Source of the DNA: Chryseobacterium sp. 36-9
GTDB lineage: Bacteria > Bacteroidota > Bacteroidia > Flavobacteriales > Weeksellaceae
Assembly (NCBI GenBank): GCA_001898785.1
Contig: MKVE01000027.1
Coordinates: 57,359-101,141 of the forward strand
Length of the DNA: 43,783 nt
Direction: 5' to 3'
Shown here piece after piece: positions 1 to 8,056 of the stretch (position 1 is the first letter of the stretch; each line of letters opens with the position of its first letter). A program made the translations under genes and the position numbers. The notes beneath the pieces were generated by a model, which was given only the letters and a program-made list of their open reading frames with translations, made no database searches and had not been told where the DNA came from.

Positions 1-1160
1 TTTTCATCCTTAAAAAACTTCGAAATTTTCTTTTTGCCAATCATTCCGATAGGAAAAAACAAATCGCCTTCATGTTTTCTTCTTAATTTCAAAGGCTTTT
101 TAACTGTCTTATTATCAATTTTCCAAAAACAATGACCAAATTCCTGGATTTCATTTTTAATATTTTCAGGAATAATGATTTTGTTATCAATAATTTCAAG
201 CTTTATTTCTTCTAATTTTTCATTTCCAACTTCTAAATTCTTATTAAAAATCAACTCATTCCTATTAACTACCAATTGAAATTCAGAATTGAAAAAAGAA
301 CTTCCGGTTTGAGATGTCAGAAACTTTTGCATTTCGTTTTCGTCATTAAAACCGAATCTTTTTAAAATCTCGTACCGAATTAACTCAGATTCTTCTGAGA
401 ATTTTTGTTTATCAATAATTATTTGATCTTCACTAAAATTTATCTTTAATTTTTCAATTTTTTCATCAATTGATTGATTGATGAAATCCTTCGCTTGATA
501 GATATAATGGATACTTCTTGAAAAATTGGTCAGAAAATCCGGATTGACTTTCTCCAATTCAGTAACGATGTTGTGACGGATTTTATTTCTCAGATAATCC
601 GTTTTTTGATTGGACTTATCTTCACGGTATTTGATTTGATTCTCTCTTGCAAAATCATAAATTTCATCCTTAGAAAAATCAAGAAGAGGACGAATGATTC
701 CGTTTTCATTTTGGGGAATTCCGCTCAAACCACGTATTCCCGATGCTTTGGAAAGGTTGATGATAAAAGTTTCCAACTGGTCATTCAGATGATGCGCTGT
801 AACTAAAAATTCCAAATTTTCTTTTTTCTGAATTTCTCTGAAAAACCGGTATCGAATTTCTCTCGCCCAATTTTGGATCGAGTTTTCCGGCTGAATATCC
901 TTTTGAGAAATTTCATATAAATGAAAAGGAATTTTATGTTTTTCACAAAAATAGGAAACCAACTGTTGATCCAGGTTAGAATCCTCATTACGGAGATGAT
1001 AGTTGATATGTGCAACATGAAAATCAAAACCCGAAACCTGAAATAAATCAGCCAAAACCATAGAGTCCACTCCTCCACTTACCGCTAAAAGGTATGTTTT
1101 TTGTTGCGAGTTTGGAAGTAATCGCTCAATAGCGTTTTGAAATTTTAAGAGACTTAACAC
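1..1160 (-). CDS. tilS: tRNA(Ile)-lysidine synthase, 3' end cut by window edge
   Basis: This enzyme attaches lysine to C34 of the tRNA-Ile with a CAU anticodon, using ATP, so that the tRNA reads AUA as isoleucine. The minus-strand frame is open from the edge of the window up to a GTG at 1160-1158, giving about 386 residues. Residues 28-33 read SGGVDS, the ATP pyrophosphatase P-loop that marks the TilS/N-type family. It is followed by VAHINYHLR and TAHHLNDQ, which are typical of TilS. The C-terminal end lies beyond position 1. GTG is chosen as start because the protein then begins MLSLLKFQNAIERLLP, a normal lead-in to the P-loop, and a TATATTTG box lies about 30 bases upstream. The first ATG is after the P-loop and cannot be the start. 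It is divergent from the OmpA-like gene. Identity is secure. Confidence 0.95.
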   Translation of the reverse strand, partial: MLSLLKFQNAIERLLPNSQQKTYLLAVSGGVDSMVLADLFQVSGFDFHVAHINYHLRNEDSNLDQQLVSYFCEKHKIPFHLYEISQKDIQPENSIQNWAREIRYRFFREIQKKENLEFLVTAHHLNDQLETFIINLSKASGIRGLSGIPQNENGIIRPLLDFSKDEIYDFARENQIKYREDKSNQKTDYLRNKIRHNIVTELEKVNPDFLTNFSRSIHYIYQAKDFINQSIDEKIEKLKINFSEDQIIIDKQKFSEESELIRYEILKRFGFNDENEMQKFLTSQTGSSFFNSEFQLVVNRNELIFNKNLEVGNEKLEEIKLEIIDNKIIIPENIKNEIQEFGHCFWKIDNKTVKKPLKLRRKHEGDLFFPIGMIGKKKISKFFKDE

Positions 1161-1191
1161 AAATTTATAACGAAATATTAAGTTATAACCA

Positions 1192-1199
1192 CAAATATA
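1192..1199 (-). promoter_or_regulatory. Candidate -7 promoter element of tilS
   Basis: The minus strand reads TATATTTG, a full match to the Bacteroidota -7 consensus TAnnTTTG. Transcription would begin near 1185, about 25 bases before the GTG start. No TTG (-33) is seen at the usual 19-21 base spacing. Confidence 0.5.
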
Positions 1200-1213
1200 C
1201 AGTTATTAATTCT

Positions 1214-1221
1214 TACTTTTG
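1214..1221 (+). promoter_or_regulatory. Candidate -7 promoter element of the OmpA-like gene
   Basis: TACTTTTG matches TAnnTTTG and lies 22 bases before the ATG at 1244. It is back to back with the tilS element, so one short interval would serve two divergent genes. No clear -33 TTG is visible. Confidence 0.5.
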
Positions 1222-1243
1222 AAACGATTAAAATCATTATACT

Positions 1244-2080
1244 ATGAAATTATTTAAGATTTTGACCATCACAGCACTGGGGCTTTCCCTTGCGTCTTGC
1301 GTCAGCAAAAAACAGTTCGATGCCCTTAATCTCAATTACAAACAATGTGTTGAAGATGCTGGTGAAAGAATGCGCCAGATCCAGGATCTAAAAGGTGAAA
1401 ACTCATCACTAAAAGGTCAGAACGATTTACTTTTAGGACAAAACAATGCATTAAAATCCAGCTTGGATGCGTGTCTATCCAATGCAGGAAAAGGTTCTGC
1501 AAATATTGATAAACTGGTTGGAGAAATCAACGCTTCTAATGCTTACATCAAGCAATTAATTTCCGGGAAAAGTAGAAATGACAGTTTGAACATTGCTTTA
1601 TCTAATAAATTGAAACGTTCCCTTGATAACGTCGCAGACCAGGATGTAGATGTAAAAGTTCTGAAAGGTGTAGTATTGATTTCATTATCGGATAAGATGC
1701 TTTATCAGGTTGGAAAATATGATATTCAGCCAGCCGCTGCGGATGTTCTTGCTAAAGTGGCTAAAGTTATCAACGATTACGATACTTACAGTGTTTTGAT
1801 CGAAGGTAACACGGATAATACGCCATTGAACAGTGCTAATGCGCCAAGAGACAACTGGGATCTTTCTGCTCTTAGAGCGACTGCCGTTGCAAAAGTTCTA
1901 CAAAATCAGTTTGGTGTGAATCCTAACAGAATAACTGCAGGAGGTAGATCAGAATATAATCCTAAGACAACTAACGCATCAGTTTCCGGAAGATCTGAAA
2001 ACCGAAGAACAGAGATTATCATTATGCCGAAACTGGATGAGTTCATGAAGCTCATGGACATTGCTCCAGTTAAGAAATAA
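1244..2080 (+). CDS. OmpA-family lipoprotein with peptidoglycan-binding domain
   Basis: This is a 278-residue envelope protein that probably links the outer membrane to peptidoglycan. The N-terminus is a lipoprotein signal ending in LASC, with the lipidated cysteine at residue 19. Residues about 25-110 are polar, rich in K, N, Q and L (repeated LKGQN-type segments), and look like a coiled-coil stalk. Residues about 140-270 form an OmpA C-terminal domain, including IEGNTDN, the NWDLSALRA segment, ITAGGRSEYNP and SGRSENRRTEI. The Asp and Arg of the peptidoglycan-binding site are visible in EGNTD and SENRR. It stands alone, with its own promoter-like box upstream and a strong terminator after it. 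Its partner and any role beyond anchoring cannot be read from the sequence. Confidence 0.9.
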   Translation: MKLFKILTITALGLSLASCVSKKQFDALNLNYKQCVEDAGERMRQIQDLKGENSSLKGQNDLLLGQNNALKSSLDACLSNAGKGSANIDKLVGEINASNAYIKQLISGKSRNDSLNIALSNKLKRSLDNVADQDVDVKVLKGVVLISLSDKMLYQVGKYDIQPAAADVLAKVAKVINDYDTYSVLIEGNTDNTPLNSANAPRDNWDLSALRATAVAKVLQNQFGVNPNRITAGGRSEYNPKTTNASVSGRSENRRTEIIIMPKLDEFMKLMDIAPVKK

Positions 2081-2103
2081 TACAATTCTTAGAAATATAA
2101 AAT

Positions 2104-2134
2104 AAACCTTGTCAGATTTTGGCAAGGTTTTTTT
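2104..2134 (+). terminator. Intrinsic terminator of the OmpA-like gene
   Basis: An 8-bp perfect stem pairs AAACCTTG (2104-2111) with CAAGGTTT (2123-2130) and is followed by a run of T to 2134. It lies 23 bases after the stop codon. Confidence 0.8.
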
Positions 2135-2148
2135 GTTTACTAAATTTG
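2119..2148 (+). promoter_or_regulatory. Promoter of the O-methyltransferase gene
   Basis: TTG at 2119-2121, 19 bases, then TAAATTTG at 2141-2148 fully match the Bacteroidota -33/-7 promoter. The predicted start near 2155 leaves a leader of about 12 bases before the ATG at 2167. The -33 element lies inside the loop and arm of the preceding terminator hairpin. Confidence 0.75.
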
Positions 2149-2166
2149 AACCTTAATCCTTGATCA

Positions 2167-2814
2167 ATGAGTTATTTTGAAGAATTGGACAAAGAGATGG
2201 ATCGATATCTGGAAGACAACGCTTCCGAAGAGCCTGTCATTTTAAAAAAATTAAGAAAGGAAACTTATCAGAAAACCACTCAGCCACATATGATCTCCGG
2301 TTATCTGCAAGGCCGTTTGTTAAGCATTTTGTCACATATTGTCCAGCCAAAATATGTTTTGGAAATCGGAACATTTACCGGCTATGCAGCTCTGAGTATT
2401 GCAGAAGGATTACCAAAAGACGGGAAAATCTACACGATTGATAAAAATGAAGATCTGGCTTACATTCCTCAAAAATATTTTGCAGAAAGTGATTATAAAA
2501 ACCAAATCGAATTCATCATCGGTGATGCGAAAGAAGAAATCAAAAAACTGGATAAAGTTTGGGATTTGATTTTCATTGATGCAGACAAGGAAAGCTATTT
2601 GGAATATTTAATGCTCATCAAACCTAATCTCCGTTCCGGAAGTATCATTCTTATTGATAATGTTCTTTGGTACGGAAAAGTGCTCGAAAATAATCCGAAA
2701 GACAAGCAAACCGAACAAATCAAACTCGTGAATAAAATCATTACCGAAGATCCTGATTTCGAAAATCTAATCTTACCTTTGCGGGACGGATTACACTTGA
2801 TAAGAAAGAAATAA
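2167..2814 (+). CDS. Class I SAM-dependent O-methyltransferase (COMT-like)
   Basis: A 215-residue methyltransferase of the catechol/caffeoyl-CoA O-methyltransferase type (Methyltransf_3). Motif I is VLEIGTFTGYAALSIAEGLP (about residues 60-80). It is followed by IYTIDKNED (SAM ribose-binding acid) and FIIGDAKEEI, then DLIFIDADKESYLEYL, where the two aspartates and the following Asn in LIDNVLWYG bind the divalent metal. Length and motif order are normal for cytosolic bacterial members, which act on catechols or other ortho-diphenols. The natural substrate is unknown. A consensus promoter lies directly upstream. The NlpC/P60 gene follows after 30 bases, so the two may share a transcript. Confidence 0.9.
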   Translation: MSYFEELDKEMDRYLEDNASEEPVILKKLRKETYQKTTQPHMISGYLQGRLLSILSHIVQPKYVLEIGTFTGYAALSIAEGLPKDGKIYTIDKNEDLAYIPQKYFAESDYKNQIEFIIGDAKEEIKKLDKVWDLIFIDADKESYLEYLMLIKPNLRSGSIILIDNVLWYGKVLENNPKDKQTEQIKLVNKIITEDPDFENLILPLRDGLHLIRKK

Positions 2815-2844
2815 TTCGTATTTTTAAATTCATAATTGATTGAA

Positions 2845-3561
2845 ATGAATAAAGGCATTTGCAATGTTTCCATCGCTCCGCTGAGAGCAGACAGTTCCGA
2901 CAAAAGCGAAATTGTATCACAACTTCTTTATGGTGAATCTGCTGATATTTTGGAAGTAAAAGACAACTGGACCAAAATCAAAACCCATTACGACAATTAT
3001 GAAGCGTGGATGGACACAAAACAAATTTCACCGGTTTCTGACGAATTTTTAGCATCAAGAAAAACAAACCTTGTGAAAGAATCTTTCCAATCTACAATGA
3101 CAGAAAGTGGAAAAGTGCTTTTATCAATGGGTTCTGAAGTCAATTTTGAAACCACTTCGCCAACACGTGGCCACGATCTCAGCGAAAGCATTGTCAACTG
3201 CGCCAAGGAATTCCTGAATGTTCCCTATCTCTGGGGCGGCAAAAGCTTTTTCGGAATCGATTGCAGTGGTTTTACGCAAATTGTTTACAAAATCCACGGT
3301 ATCAAAATCCCGAGAGATACTTATCAGCAGGCCGAGCTAGGAGATGTTTTGACTTTCATAGAAGAAGCAAAGCCTGGCGATTTGGCATTTTTTGAAAATT
3401 CGGAAGGAAGGATTGTTCACGTTGGTTTTATCCTAGCAGACCAGAAAATCATCCACGCGCACGGAAAGGTAAGAATTGACAGCTTGGATTCATCAGGCAT
3501 TTTCAACAAAGACCAAAACAGACACACACACAAACTGAGATTCATCAGATCTTATTTTTAA
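2845..3561 (+). CDS. C40-family NlpC/P60 peptidoglycan hydrolase with SH3 domain
   Basis: This is a cysteine endopeptidase that cuts peptide cross-links of peptidoglycan. The first 65 or so residues look like a bacterial SH3 domain (ADILEVKDNWTKIKT). The NlpC/P60 domain starts near residue 110. The catalytic Cys is C140 in GIDCSGF, the His is H192 in IVHVGF, and the third polar residue lies in HAHG (204-207). WGG before the cysteine is also typical. The open frame extends to a TTG at 2836, but the ATG at 2845 is preferred because it gives the normal SH3 start. No signal peptide is visible, which is odd for a wall enzyme. It may act in recycling inside the cell or leave by an unseen route. Coordinates use the ATG, giving 238 residues. 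Confidence 0.88.
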   Translation: MNKGICNVSIAPLRADSSDKSEIVSQLLYGESADILEVKDNWTKIKTHYDNYEAWMDTKQISPVSDEFLASRKTNLVKESFQSTMTESGKVLLSMGSEVNFETTSPTRGHDLSESIVNCAKEFLNVPYLWGGKSFFGIDCSGFTQIVYKIHGIKIPRDTYQQAELGDVLTFIEEAKPGDLAFFENSEGRIVHVGFILADQKIIHAHGKVRIDSLDSSGIFNKDQNRHTHKLRFIRSYF

Positions 3562-3566
3562 AAATA

Positions 3567-3593
3567 AAAAGCTTCCAAAAATTGGAAGCTTTT
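3567..3593. terminator. Bidirectional terminator between convergent genes
   Basis: A perfect 12-bp stem, AAAAGCTTCCAA (3567-3578) with TTGGAAGCTTTT (3582-3593), and a 3-base loop. It has A-runs on one side and T-runs on the other. It separates the plus-strand NlpC/P60 gene from the minus-strand small membrane protein gene and can serve both. Confidence 0.85.
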
Positions 3594-3611
3594 ATTTATT
3601 ATTAAGAAGAA

Positions 3612-3866
3612 TTACTTTATCAGATTTCTTGATTTAGCTTCTTCTTTTACTTTTCCATGGCTCATAATATTGGCAATCAAAACCGGTAAAAATGCCAACG
3701 GTAAAAATGTAAACACTCCAAAACCCTGAGTAATGCTGATATAAGCGCAGGTTATAATCATGATGAAAAAGATGACAGAAAAAGATATCAAAACTGTTCT
3801 TGCGATCTTCAGATTCTTCAACACTTGCTCATTGCTTAATTCTGAAAGGTTTTCTGATCTTTTCAT
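3612..3866 (-). CDS. Small two-helix membrane protein
   Basis: An 84-residue protein. It starts with a polar stretch ending LSNEQVLKNLK, then has two hydrophobic segments (about residues 24-47 and 52-70) joined by a short turn, and ends in a basic tail. It resembles short flavobacterial proteins that databases sometimes label redox-active disulfide protein 2. It has only one cysteine and no CxxC, so a redox role is not supported. It begins 18 bases after the stop of the TonB-dependent receptor on the same strand and is probably its co-transcribed partner. The convergent terminator at 3567-3593 closes this unit. Function unknown. Confidence 0.75.
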   Translation of the reverse strand: MKRSENLSELSNEQVLKNLKIARTVLISFSVIFFIMIITCAYISITQGFGVFTFLPLAFLPVLIANIMSHGKVKEEAKSRNLIK

Positions 3867-3884
3867 AGGATTTGATTTTGATAA

Positions 3885-6320
3885 TTACAGTTTGAAATTC
3901 ACTGACACGTTAAAGAATCTCCCTGTCAATCTTACCGGAACCGGATAATAGACGTGCGGAGAAGAATTAACATCACTGATCCATTGATTGGCAATCGTGT
4001 TATTGATATTAAATGCGTTGAAAATCTGAACGCCTAAAGTTAGCTCTTTAAAATTTCTCCAGAAAGTTCCGCTGGCTTTATTATCTTTTTGATCAATGAA
4101 AACTTTTGTCAAACCGATATCCACTCTCTTATAAGCCGGCAACGTTTTCTGATAACGATAAGCCGCCAGATAATCCGGCAAACCATTAGAATCAAATAAA
4201 ACAGGTGTTCCTGACGGCAACCCGCTTGCATAGGTCAAAGTCAGGTTAACCCTCATACTTGGGAACTTCGGCATATAATCCTGGTAGAACATAGAGAATT
4301 TGAAACGTTGGTCAGTTGGTCTTGGAATATATCCCATCCCTTCGATATTCTCATAAACTCTTGCATAACTCGCAGAAACCCAGGAATCAATACCCGGAAC
4401 AAATTGCCCGAATAATCTTGCATCAACTCCATAAGCATAACCTTCGGAATTATTTGTTCCAGAATACCTAACGCTCACGTTATCTAAATAATACGGAATT
4501 AGATTTTCCATCTTTTTGTAATATGCTTCTGAAGTCAGCTTAAATTTCCTATCCTTAATTTGGAATTCGTAATCATTGGATAAAATAACCTGATAAGATT
4601 TCTGAGCTGTAATATCTGAATTAAAAGCACCCATCAGATCTTTAATTTCTTTATAAAATGGCGCCTGATAATAAACTCCGCCCGCAAGCTTGAACAACAT
4701 ATCCATATCCCAGTTTGGCTTGACCGCAATCTGCGCTCTCGGACTGAATAATGTTTCTTTGTTAAAGCTCCAGTTCTGGATTCTCGCACCTCCGTTTACA
4801 AAAACTCTGTTATTTCCCCAATAGAATTTTTTCGAAAACTGAGCATAAGCTGAAATCCTTGTTGGTGTGATGTTATTTTGCCCGGCAATATGGTAGTTAA
4901 GATTAAGATCAGATATATCCAATTGTCCTGGAAGAACAAAATCTCTTGGATTACTGTAACCAATAGAATCTACAAATTGCCATTCATTAGTAAAATCCTT
5001 TATCATTTCTCTCTCGAATTTTGCCCCAACTTCGATATCCGTATTGATGTCCGGAGAAAACTTAGTTCTGAACTGGGATCCAACCACTCTAACTAATAAG
5101 TCATTTCTGGCGTGATCGATCTGTCCGCCAGCGTCATAGCCAGCAACAGGATTTCCATCCTCATCAAAAGCTTCTAAAATATATCCCGAAGCTATGGAAT
5201 AATATTCTCTCTCTCTGTTTTGATAAGCAAAATTATCAAGTGTAAACTGCCATTTTTTGCTTGGCTTAAAATTCACACTTACAGTTCCCATCATATTTTT
5301 ATATTGGTCATCTTCTTGCCCATTATAGAAAACCGTCAGTTTCAATGGCTGTAAAAGGCTTCCAAAATCTACTTCTTTTTTCTTAGGATACATCTCATAA
5401 TCGTTCTTTGCAAAATATCCTAAAAACGATAAAGACCACTTGTCATTAAACTGATAATTAAGATAAGACTGCAAATCAAAATATCTTGGATTGAAATCCG
5501 TATCCTCATTCAAAGTATTGAGAACCAAATTAGTATTTCTATATCTCCCGGAAATGATCCCTGAGAATTTTTTATCTTTTGAAGCAAATCCTGTCGATAA
5601 TCTCCCACCAATTAAACTCGCTTCCCCGGAAAGTTCAAATTTTTCCGGTTGTCTGTAATAGATATTGAGAGCAGACGACATTTTATCACCATATCTTGGT
5701 TCAAAACCACCAGCAGAGAAATTAATTGTGGAAACCATATCGGGATTAATGATACTCATCCCTTCCTGTAAAGAATTACGAACCAAAAATGGTCTGTAAA
5801 GTTCAATATCATTAATATAAATCAAATTTTCATCATAGTTCCCTCCTCTTACCATATATTGGGAGCTCAGCTCCGCATTGGAGTTTACAGAAGGTAAACT
5901 TTTGATAAGGCTTTCCACGCCGCCGCCTAACGAAATTACAGTCTGAGCTTCTTTTGCAGAAATCTCTATGGATGTCAGGTCATTGGTTTTATTTTTAGCT
6001 CTTTTCTGGAAAACAACTTCCTGAATCTCATTCTCCTTAACCGCCGGCAGGAAAAGGACATTGATCGATTGTGATCTTGGCGATGTTTTGATGAGCTTGG
6101 AAAAACCTTTGAAGTTTTCCTTTTGAACCTTTAATTCCTGTTCAGAATCTGCTAATGGAATCCTGATGAATCCGTTTTTATCGGTCTGGTAAGTTTGATT
6201 ATTATAAGTGACTTCTGCTTCAGAAACGGTTTTTCCATCTTCGTCAAGGACTTTTAGATTGATTTGAGAAAAAGCCAGTACCGGCAGAAAGAAAAGAATT
6301 AAAAGGATATAATTTTTCAA
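3885..6320 (-). CDS. TonB-dependent receptor with carboxypeptidase-like domain
   Basis: This is an outer-membrane receptor of 811 residues. The order of parts is: signal peptide (MKNYILLILFFLPVLAFSQ), an immunoglobulin-like carboxypeptidase regulatory domain (about 20-100), a plug domain (about 125-230, with SLPSVNSNAELSSQYMVRGG and GGFEPRYGDKMSS), then a long beta-barrel. The barrel ends FNVSVNFKL, with the C-terminal aromatic-hydrophobic pattern of an outer-membrane strand. The extra N-terminal domain is typical of Bacteroidota receptors. No SusD-like lipoprotein gene is nearby, so this is not a classical polysaccharide utilisation pair. The small membrane protein downstream is the only apparent partner. 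Substrate unknown; no siderophore or metal genes lie beside it. Confidence 0.92.
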   Translation of the reverse strand: MKNYILLILFFLPVLAFSQINLKVLDEDGKTVSEAEVTYNNQTYQTDKNGFIRIPLADSEQELKVQKENFKGFSKLIKTSPRSQSINVLFLPAVKENEIQEVVFQKRAKNKTNDLTSIEISAKEAQTVISLGGGVESLIKSLPSVNSNAELSSQYMVRGGNYDENLIYINDIELYRPFLVRNSLQEGMSIINPDMVSTINFSAGGFEPRYGDKMSSALNIYYRQPEKFELSGEASLIGGRLSTGFASKDKKFSGIISGRYRNTNLVLNTLNEDTDFNPRYFDLQSYLNYQFNDKWSLSFLGYFAKNDYEMYPKKKEVDFGSLLQPLKLTVFYNGQEDDQYKNMMGTVSVNFKPSKKWQFTLDNFAYQNREREYYSIASGYILEAFDEDGNPVAGYDAGGQIDHARNDLLVRVVGSQFRTKFSPDINTDIEVGAKFEREMIKDFTNEWQFVDSIGYSNPRDFVLPGQLDISDLNLNYHIAGQNNITPTRISAYAQFSKKFYWGNNRVFVNGGARIQNWSFNKETLFSPRAQIAVKPNWDMDMLFKLAGGVYYQAPFYKEIKDLMGAFNSDITAQKSYQVILSNDYEFQIKDRKFKLTSEAYYKKMENLIPYYLDNVSVRYSGTNNSEGYAYGVDARLFGQFVPGIDSWVSASYARVYENIEGMGYIPRPTDQRFKFSMFYQDYMPKFPSMRVNLTLTYASGLPSGTPVLFDSNGLPDYLAAYRYQKTLPAYKRVDIGLTKVFIDQKDNKASGTFWRNFKELTLGVQIFNAFNINNTIANQWISDVNSSPHVYYPVPVRLTGRFFNVSVNFKL

Positions 6321-6337
6321 AGCTGTAGTTTTTTATC

Positions 6338-6368
6338 TAAATTTATTTTTAACGCATTCTTGAATCAA
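6338..6368 (-). promoter_or_regulatory. Candidate promoter of the TonB-dependent receptor gene
   Basis: On the minus strand TTG (6368-6366), a 20-base gap and TAAATTTA (6345-6338) match the -33/-7 pattern with one mismatch. Transcription would start about 10 bases before the ATG. Confidence 0.5.
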
Positions 6369-6435
6369 CAAAAATAGCAATTAATACAAAGAACGAAAGA
6401 ATATTTGGAAATCTTATACGAAAAACTGAAATTAA

Positions 6436-6462
6436 TAAAAAAGTCCGGCAATTCCGGACTTT
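6436..6462 (-). terminator. Terminator of kdsA
   Basis: The stem AAAGTCCGG (6440-6448) with CCGGACTTT (6454-6462) has a 5-base loop. On the minus strand it is followed by a T-run (A-run on plus just left of 6440). It lies directly after the kdsA stop. Confidence 0.8.
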
Positions 6463-6466
6463 ATTT

Positions 6467-7276
6467 TTATAGTATCGCTTCTCGGATTCTTGTTAATTTT
6501 CCGAGTAAACCGTCCAGTAAATCCAATTTTAGCATATTGGCGCCATCGGATTTTGCAACAGAAGGATCAGGATGTGTCTCTATAAACAATCCGTCTGCTC
6601 CAACAGCAATTCCCGCTTTGGCAATGGTTTCAATCAACGCTGGTCTTCCGCCTGTAACACCGGTATTCTGATTCGGTTGCTGAAGCGAATGCGTTACGTC
6701 CAATATCACCGGAGAATATTCTCTCATGGTTGGGATTCCACGGAAATCTACTACAAGATCTGTGTAACCAAAAGAATTACCTCTTTCAATGATGGCCGTC
6801 TTATCGTTTCCGGAATCCTTTACTTTCTGAACTGCAAACTTCATTGACTCTGGCGAAAGAAATTGTCCTTTTTTAAGTGTCACTGCTTTTCCTGTTTCTG
6901 CTGCTGCAATCAACAAATCGGTTTGTCTAACCAGAAAAGCAGGGATTTGTAAAACATCCACATATTCCGCAGCCAAAGCCGCATGACCATTTTCATGAAT
7001 ATCTGTTGTTGTAGGAATATTAAAGATCTCTCCTACTTTTCTAAGAATCTTTAAAGCTTTCTCATCACCAATTCCTGTGAAAGAATCGACACGACTTCTG
7101 TTGGCCTTTCTGAAAGAACCTTTGAAGATATAAGGAATATTGTATTTGTCAGAAAGCTTCACGATATGTTCTGCAATCTGCAAAGCCATTGTTTCATCTT
7201 CGATCGCGCAAGGTCCTGCAATCAGGAAAAAGTTCCTGGAATCTTTGTGATGAATGTTATCTAAATATTGTATCAT
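6467..7276 (-). CDS. kdsA: 3-deoxy-8-phosphooctulonate (Kdo-8-P) synthase, metal-dependent type
   Basis: This enzyme condenses phosphoenolpyruvate with arabinose 5-phosphate to make Kdo-8-phosphate for the inner core of lipopolysaccharide. The 269 residues show LIAGPCAIE at the start, KGSFRKANRS (about 52-61), TTDIHE, QIPAFLVRQTDLL, KKGQFLSP and IETHPDP. The four residues that hold the metal in the metal-dependent class are present: C23, H196, E233 and D244. The metal-free enterobacterial class has Asn in place of the Cys. The length is normal. The gene has its own promoter-like box and terminator and no Kdo pathway neighbour in this window, so it is probably a single-gene unit. Confidence 0.96.
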   Translation of the reverse strand: MIQYLDNIHHKDSRNFFLIAGPCAIEDETMALQIAEHIVKLSDKYNIPYIFKGSFRKANRSRVDSFTGIGDEKALKILRKVGEIFNIPTTTDIHENGHAALAAEYVDVLQIPAFLVRQTDLLIAAAETGKAVTLKKGQFLSPESMKFAVQKVKDSGNDKTAIIERGNSFGYTDLVVDFRGIPTMREYSPVILDVTHSLQQPNQNTGVTGGRPALIETIAKAGIAVGADGLFIETHPDPSVAKSDGANMLKLDLLDGLLGKLTRIREAIL

Positions 7277-7330
7277 TTTTTTGATTTTAAATTATAAACT
7301 TCAGATTGTTTTCTGTCTGAAAATCGAATA

Positions 7331-7338
7331 CAAATATA
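7331..7338 (-). promoter_or_regulatory. Candidate -7 promoter element of kdsA
   Basis: The minus strand reads TATATTTG, a full TAnnTTTG match, about 55 bases before the kdsA ATG. No -33 TTG at the usual spacing was found. Confidence 0.45.
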
Positions 7339-7395
7339 CGGAATTAATGCAGGAAAACCTTTTCCAACCCAAACTATCGAAAGGGTTGAAATTAT

Positions 7396-7929
7396 CTATT
7401 TATTGAATTTCTTGATAATCTTTTCAAACGTATTGACATTCCTGCTCGTCATTTTATCTTTCAGACTTTTCTTCCCGAGAACTTTACCGAAATCGGAATC
7501 CAAAGTCTGACCTTTGGGAACTTGCCAATAGAATATATTATTGACGATTTTCCCTTTTTCGCCTTCTGATTTGCTTGATTTCTCGAATTCTTCTAATAAC
7601 GTTTCTTCTACTTTTTCTGAGCCGAGGAAAATGTAATTGTGGAAATTCTCTATTGGCGGAAAAGGGTCATTTTTCAAGATTTCGTTGATTTCTTTTTCAT
7701 TTTTGATGAAGAGAAAAGCTTCGTAATTGAAATGTTCCGACATTGCTTTTTCCAGAATTGTCTTCAGTTCCGTCGAATTTTTATCTGATTGGAACAGGAT
7801 ATTACCGCTTGCCAAAACCGAAGATACATTTTGGACGCCAGCATCCGAAAAGACTTTGCAGACATCTGCCATTTTCATATTAGTTCCTTTGACATTGACA
7901 CCTCGGAGAAAAGCACAGAAATTGATCAT
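7396..7929 (-). CDS. DUF1697 family protein
   Basis: A 177-residue cytosolic protein of the DUF1697 family, whose biochemical role is not established. Family marks are the opening FCAFLRGVNVKGTNMKMADV and the SVLASGNILFQS strand. These are followed by a Lys- and Glu-rich middle and a C-terminal GKVLGKKSLKDKMTSRNVNTFEKI, which matches the usual 'SRNWNTV' ending. The open frame runs upstream to 7998, but the family normally begins two or three residues before the FLRGVNV strand. The ATG at 7929 is therefore chosen and the 23 extra residues are rejected. Short 7-bp direct repeats lie immediately before this ATG. No partner gene is apparent. Confidence 0.82.
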   Translation of the reverse strand: MINFCAFLRGVNVKGTNMKMADVCKVFSDAGVQNVSSVLASGNILFQSDKNSTELKTILEKAMSEHFNYEAFLFIKNEKEINEILKNDPFPPIENFHNYIFLGSEKVEETLLEEFEKSSKSEGEKGKIVNNIFYWQVPKGQTLDSDFGKVLGKKSLKDKMTSRNVNTFEKIIKKFNK

Positions 7930-7930
7930 A

Positions 7931-7950
7931 GTTGATAGTTGATGGTTGAT
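7931..7950. repeat. 7-bp direct repeats before the DUF1697 start codon
   Basis: GTTGATA, GTTGATG and GTTGAT follow one another without gaps, one base from the start codon of the minus-strand gene. This is the same 7-base period as the spacers of the nuo operon. Confidence 0.6.
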
Positions 7951-7998
7951 GACAAAATTACATTTTAAAATTTTGACTGATGGATAATATTTAAACAA

Positions 7999-8032
7999 AA
8001 CCCTTTCAGAGTTTTAGAACTCTGAAAGGGTT
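7999..8032. repeat. Palindromic repeat, copy 1, after the DUF2723 gene
   Basis: A perfect 15-bp inverted repeat: AACCCTTTCAGAGTT (7999-8013), loop TTAG, then its reverse complement (8018-8032). It lies 24 bases beyond the stop codon of the minus-strand DUF2723 gene and can fold as a 3'-end hairpin. Related copies are at 14169 and 15517. Confidence 0.85.
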
Positions 8033-8056
8033 AATATATTTTGAGAAGATAACATT

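Noticed and set aside
573-1078. Frames on plus (573-806) and minus (803-1078) inside the first kilobase
   Set aside because: They lie within the continuous minus-strand tilS frame, which carries the SGGVDS motif; the two are shadows in other frames.
2836-2844. TTG start for the NlpC/P60 gene
   Set aside because: The ATG three codons later gives the normal SH3-domain start and there is no ribosome-site reason to prefer TTG.
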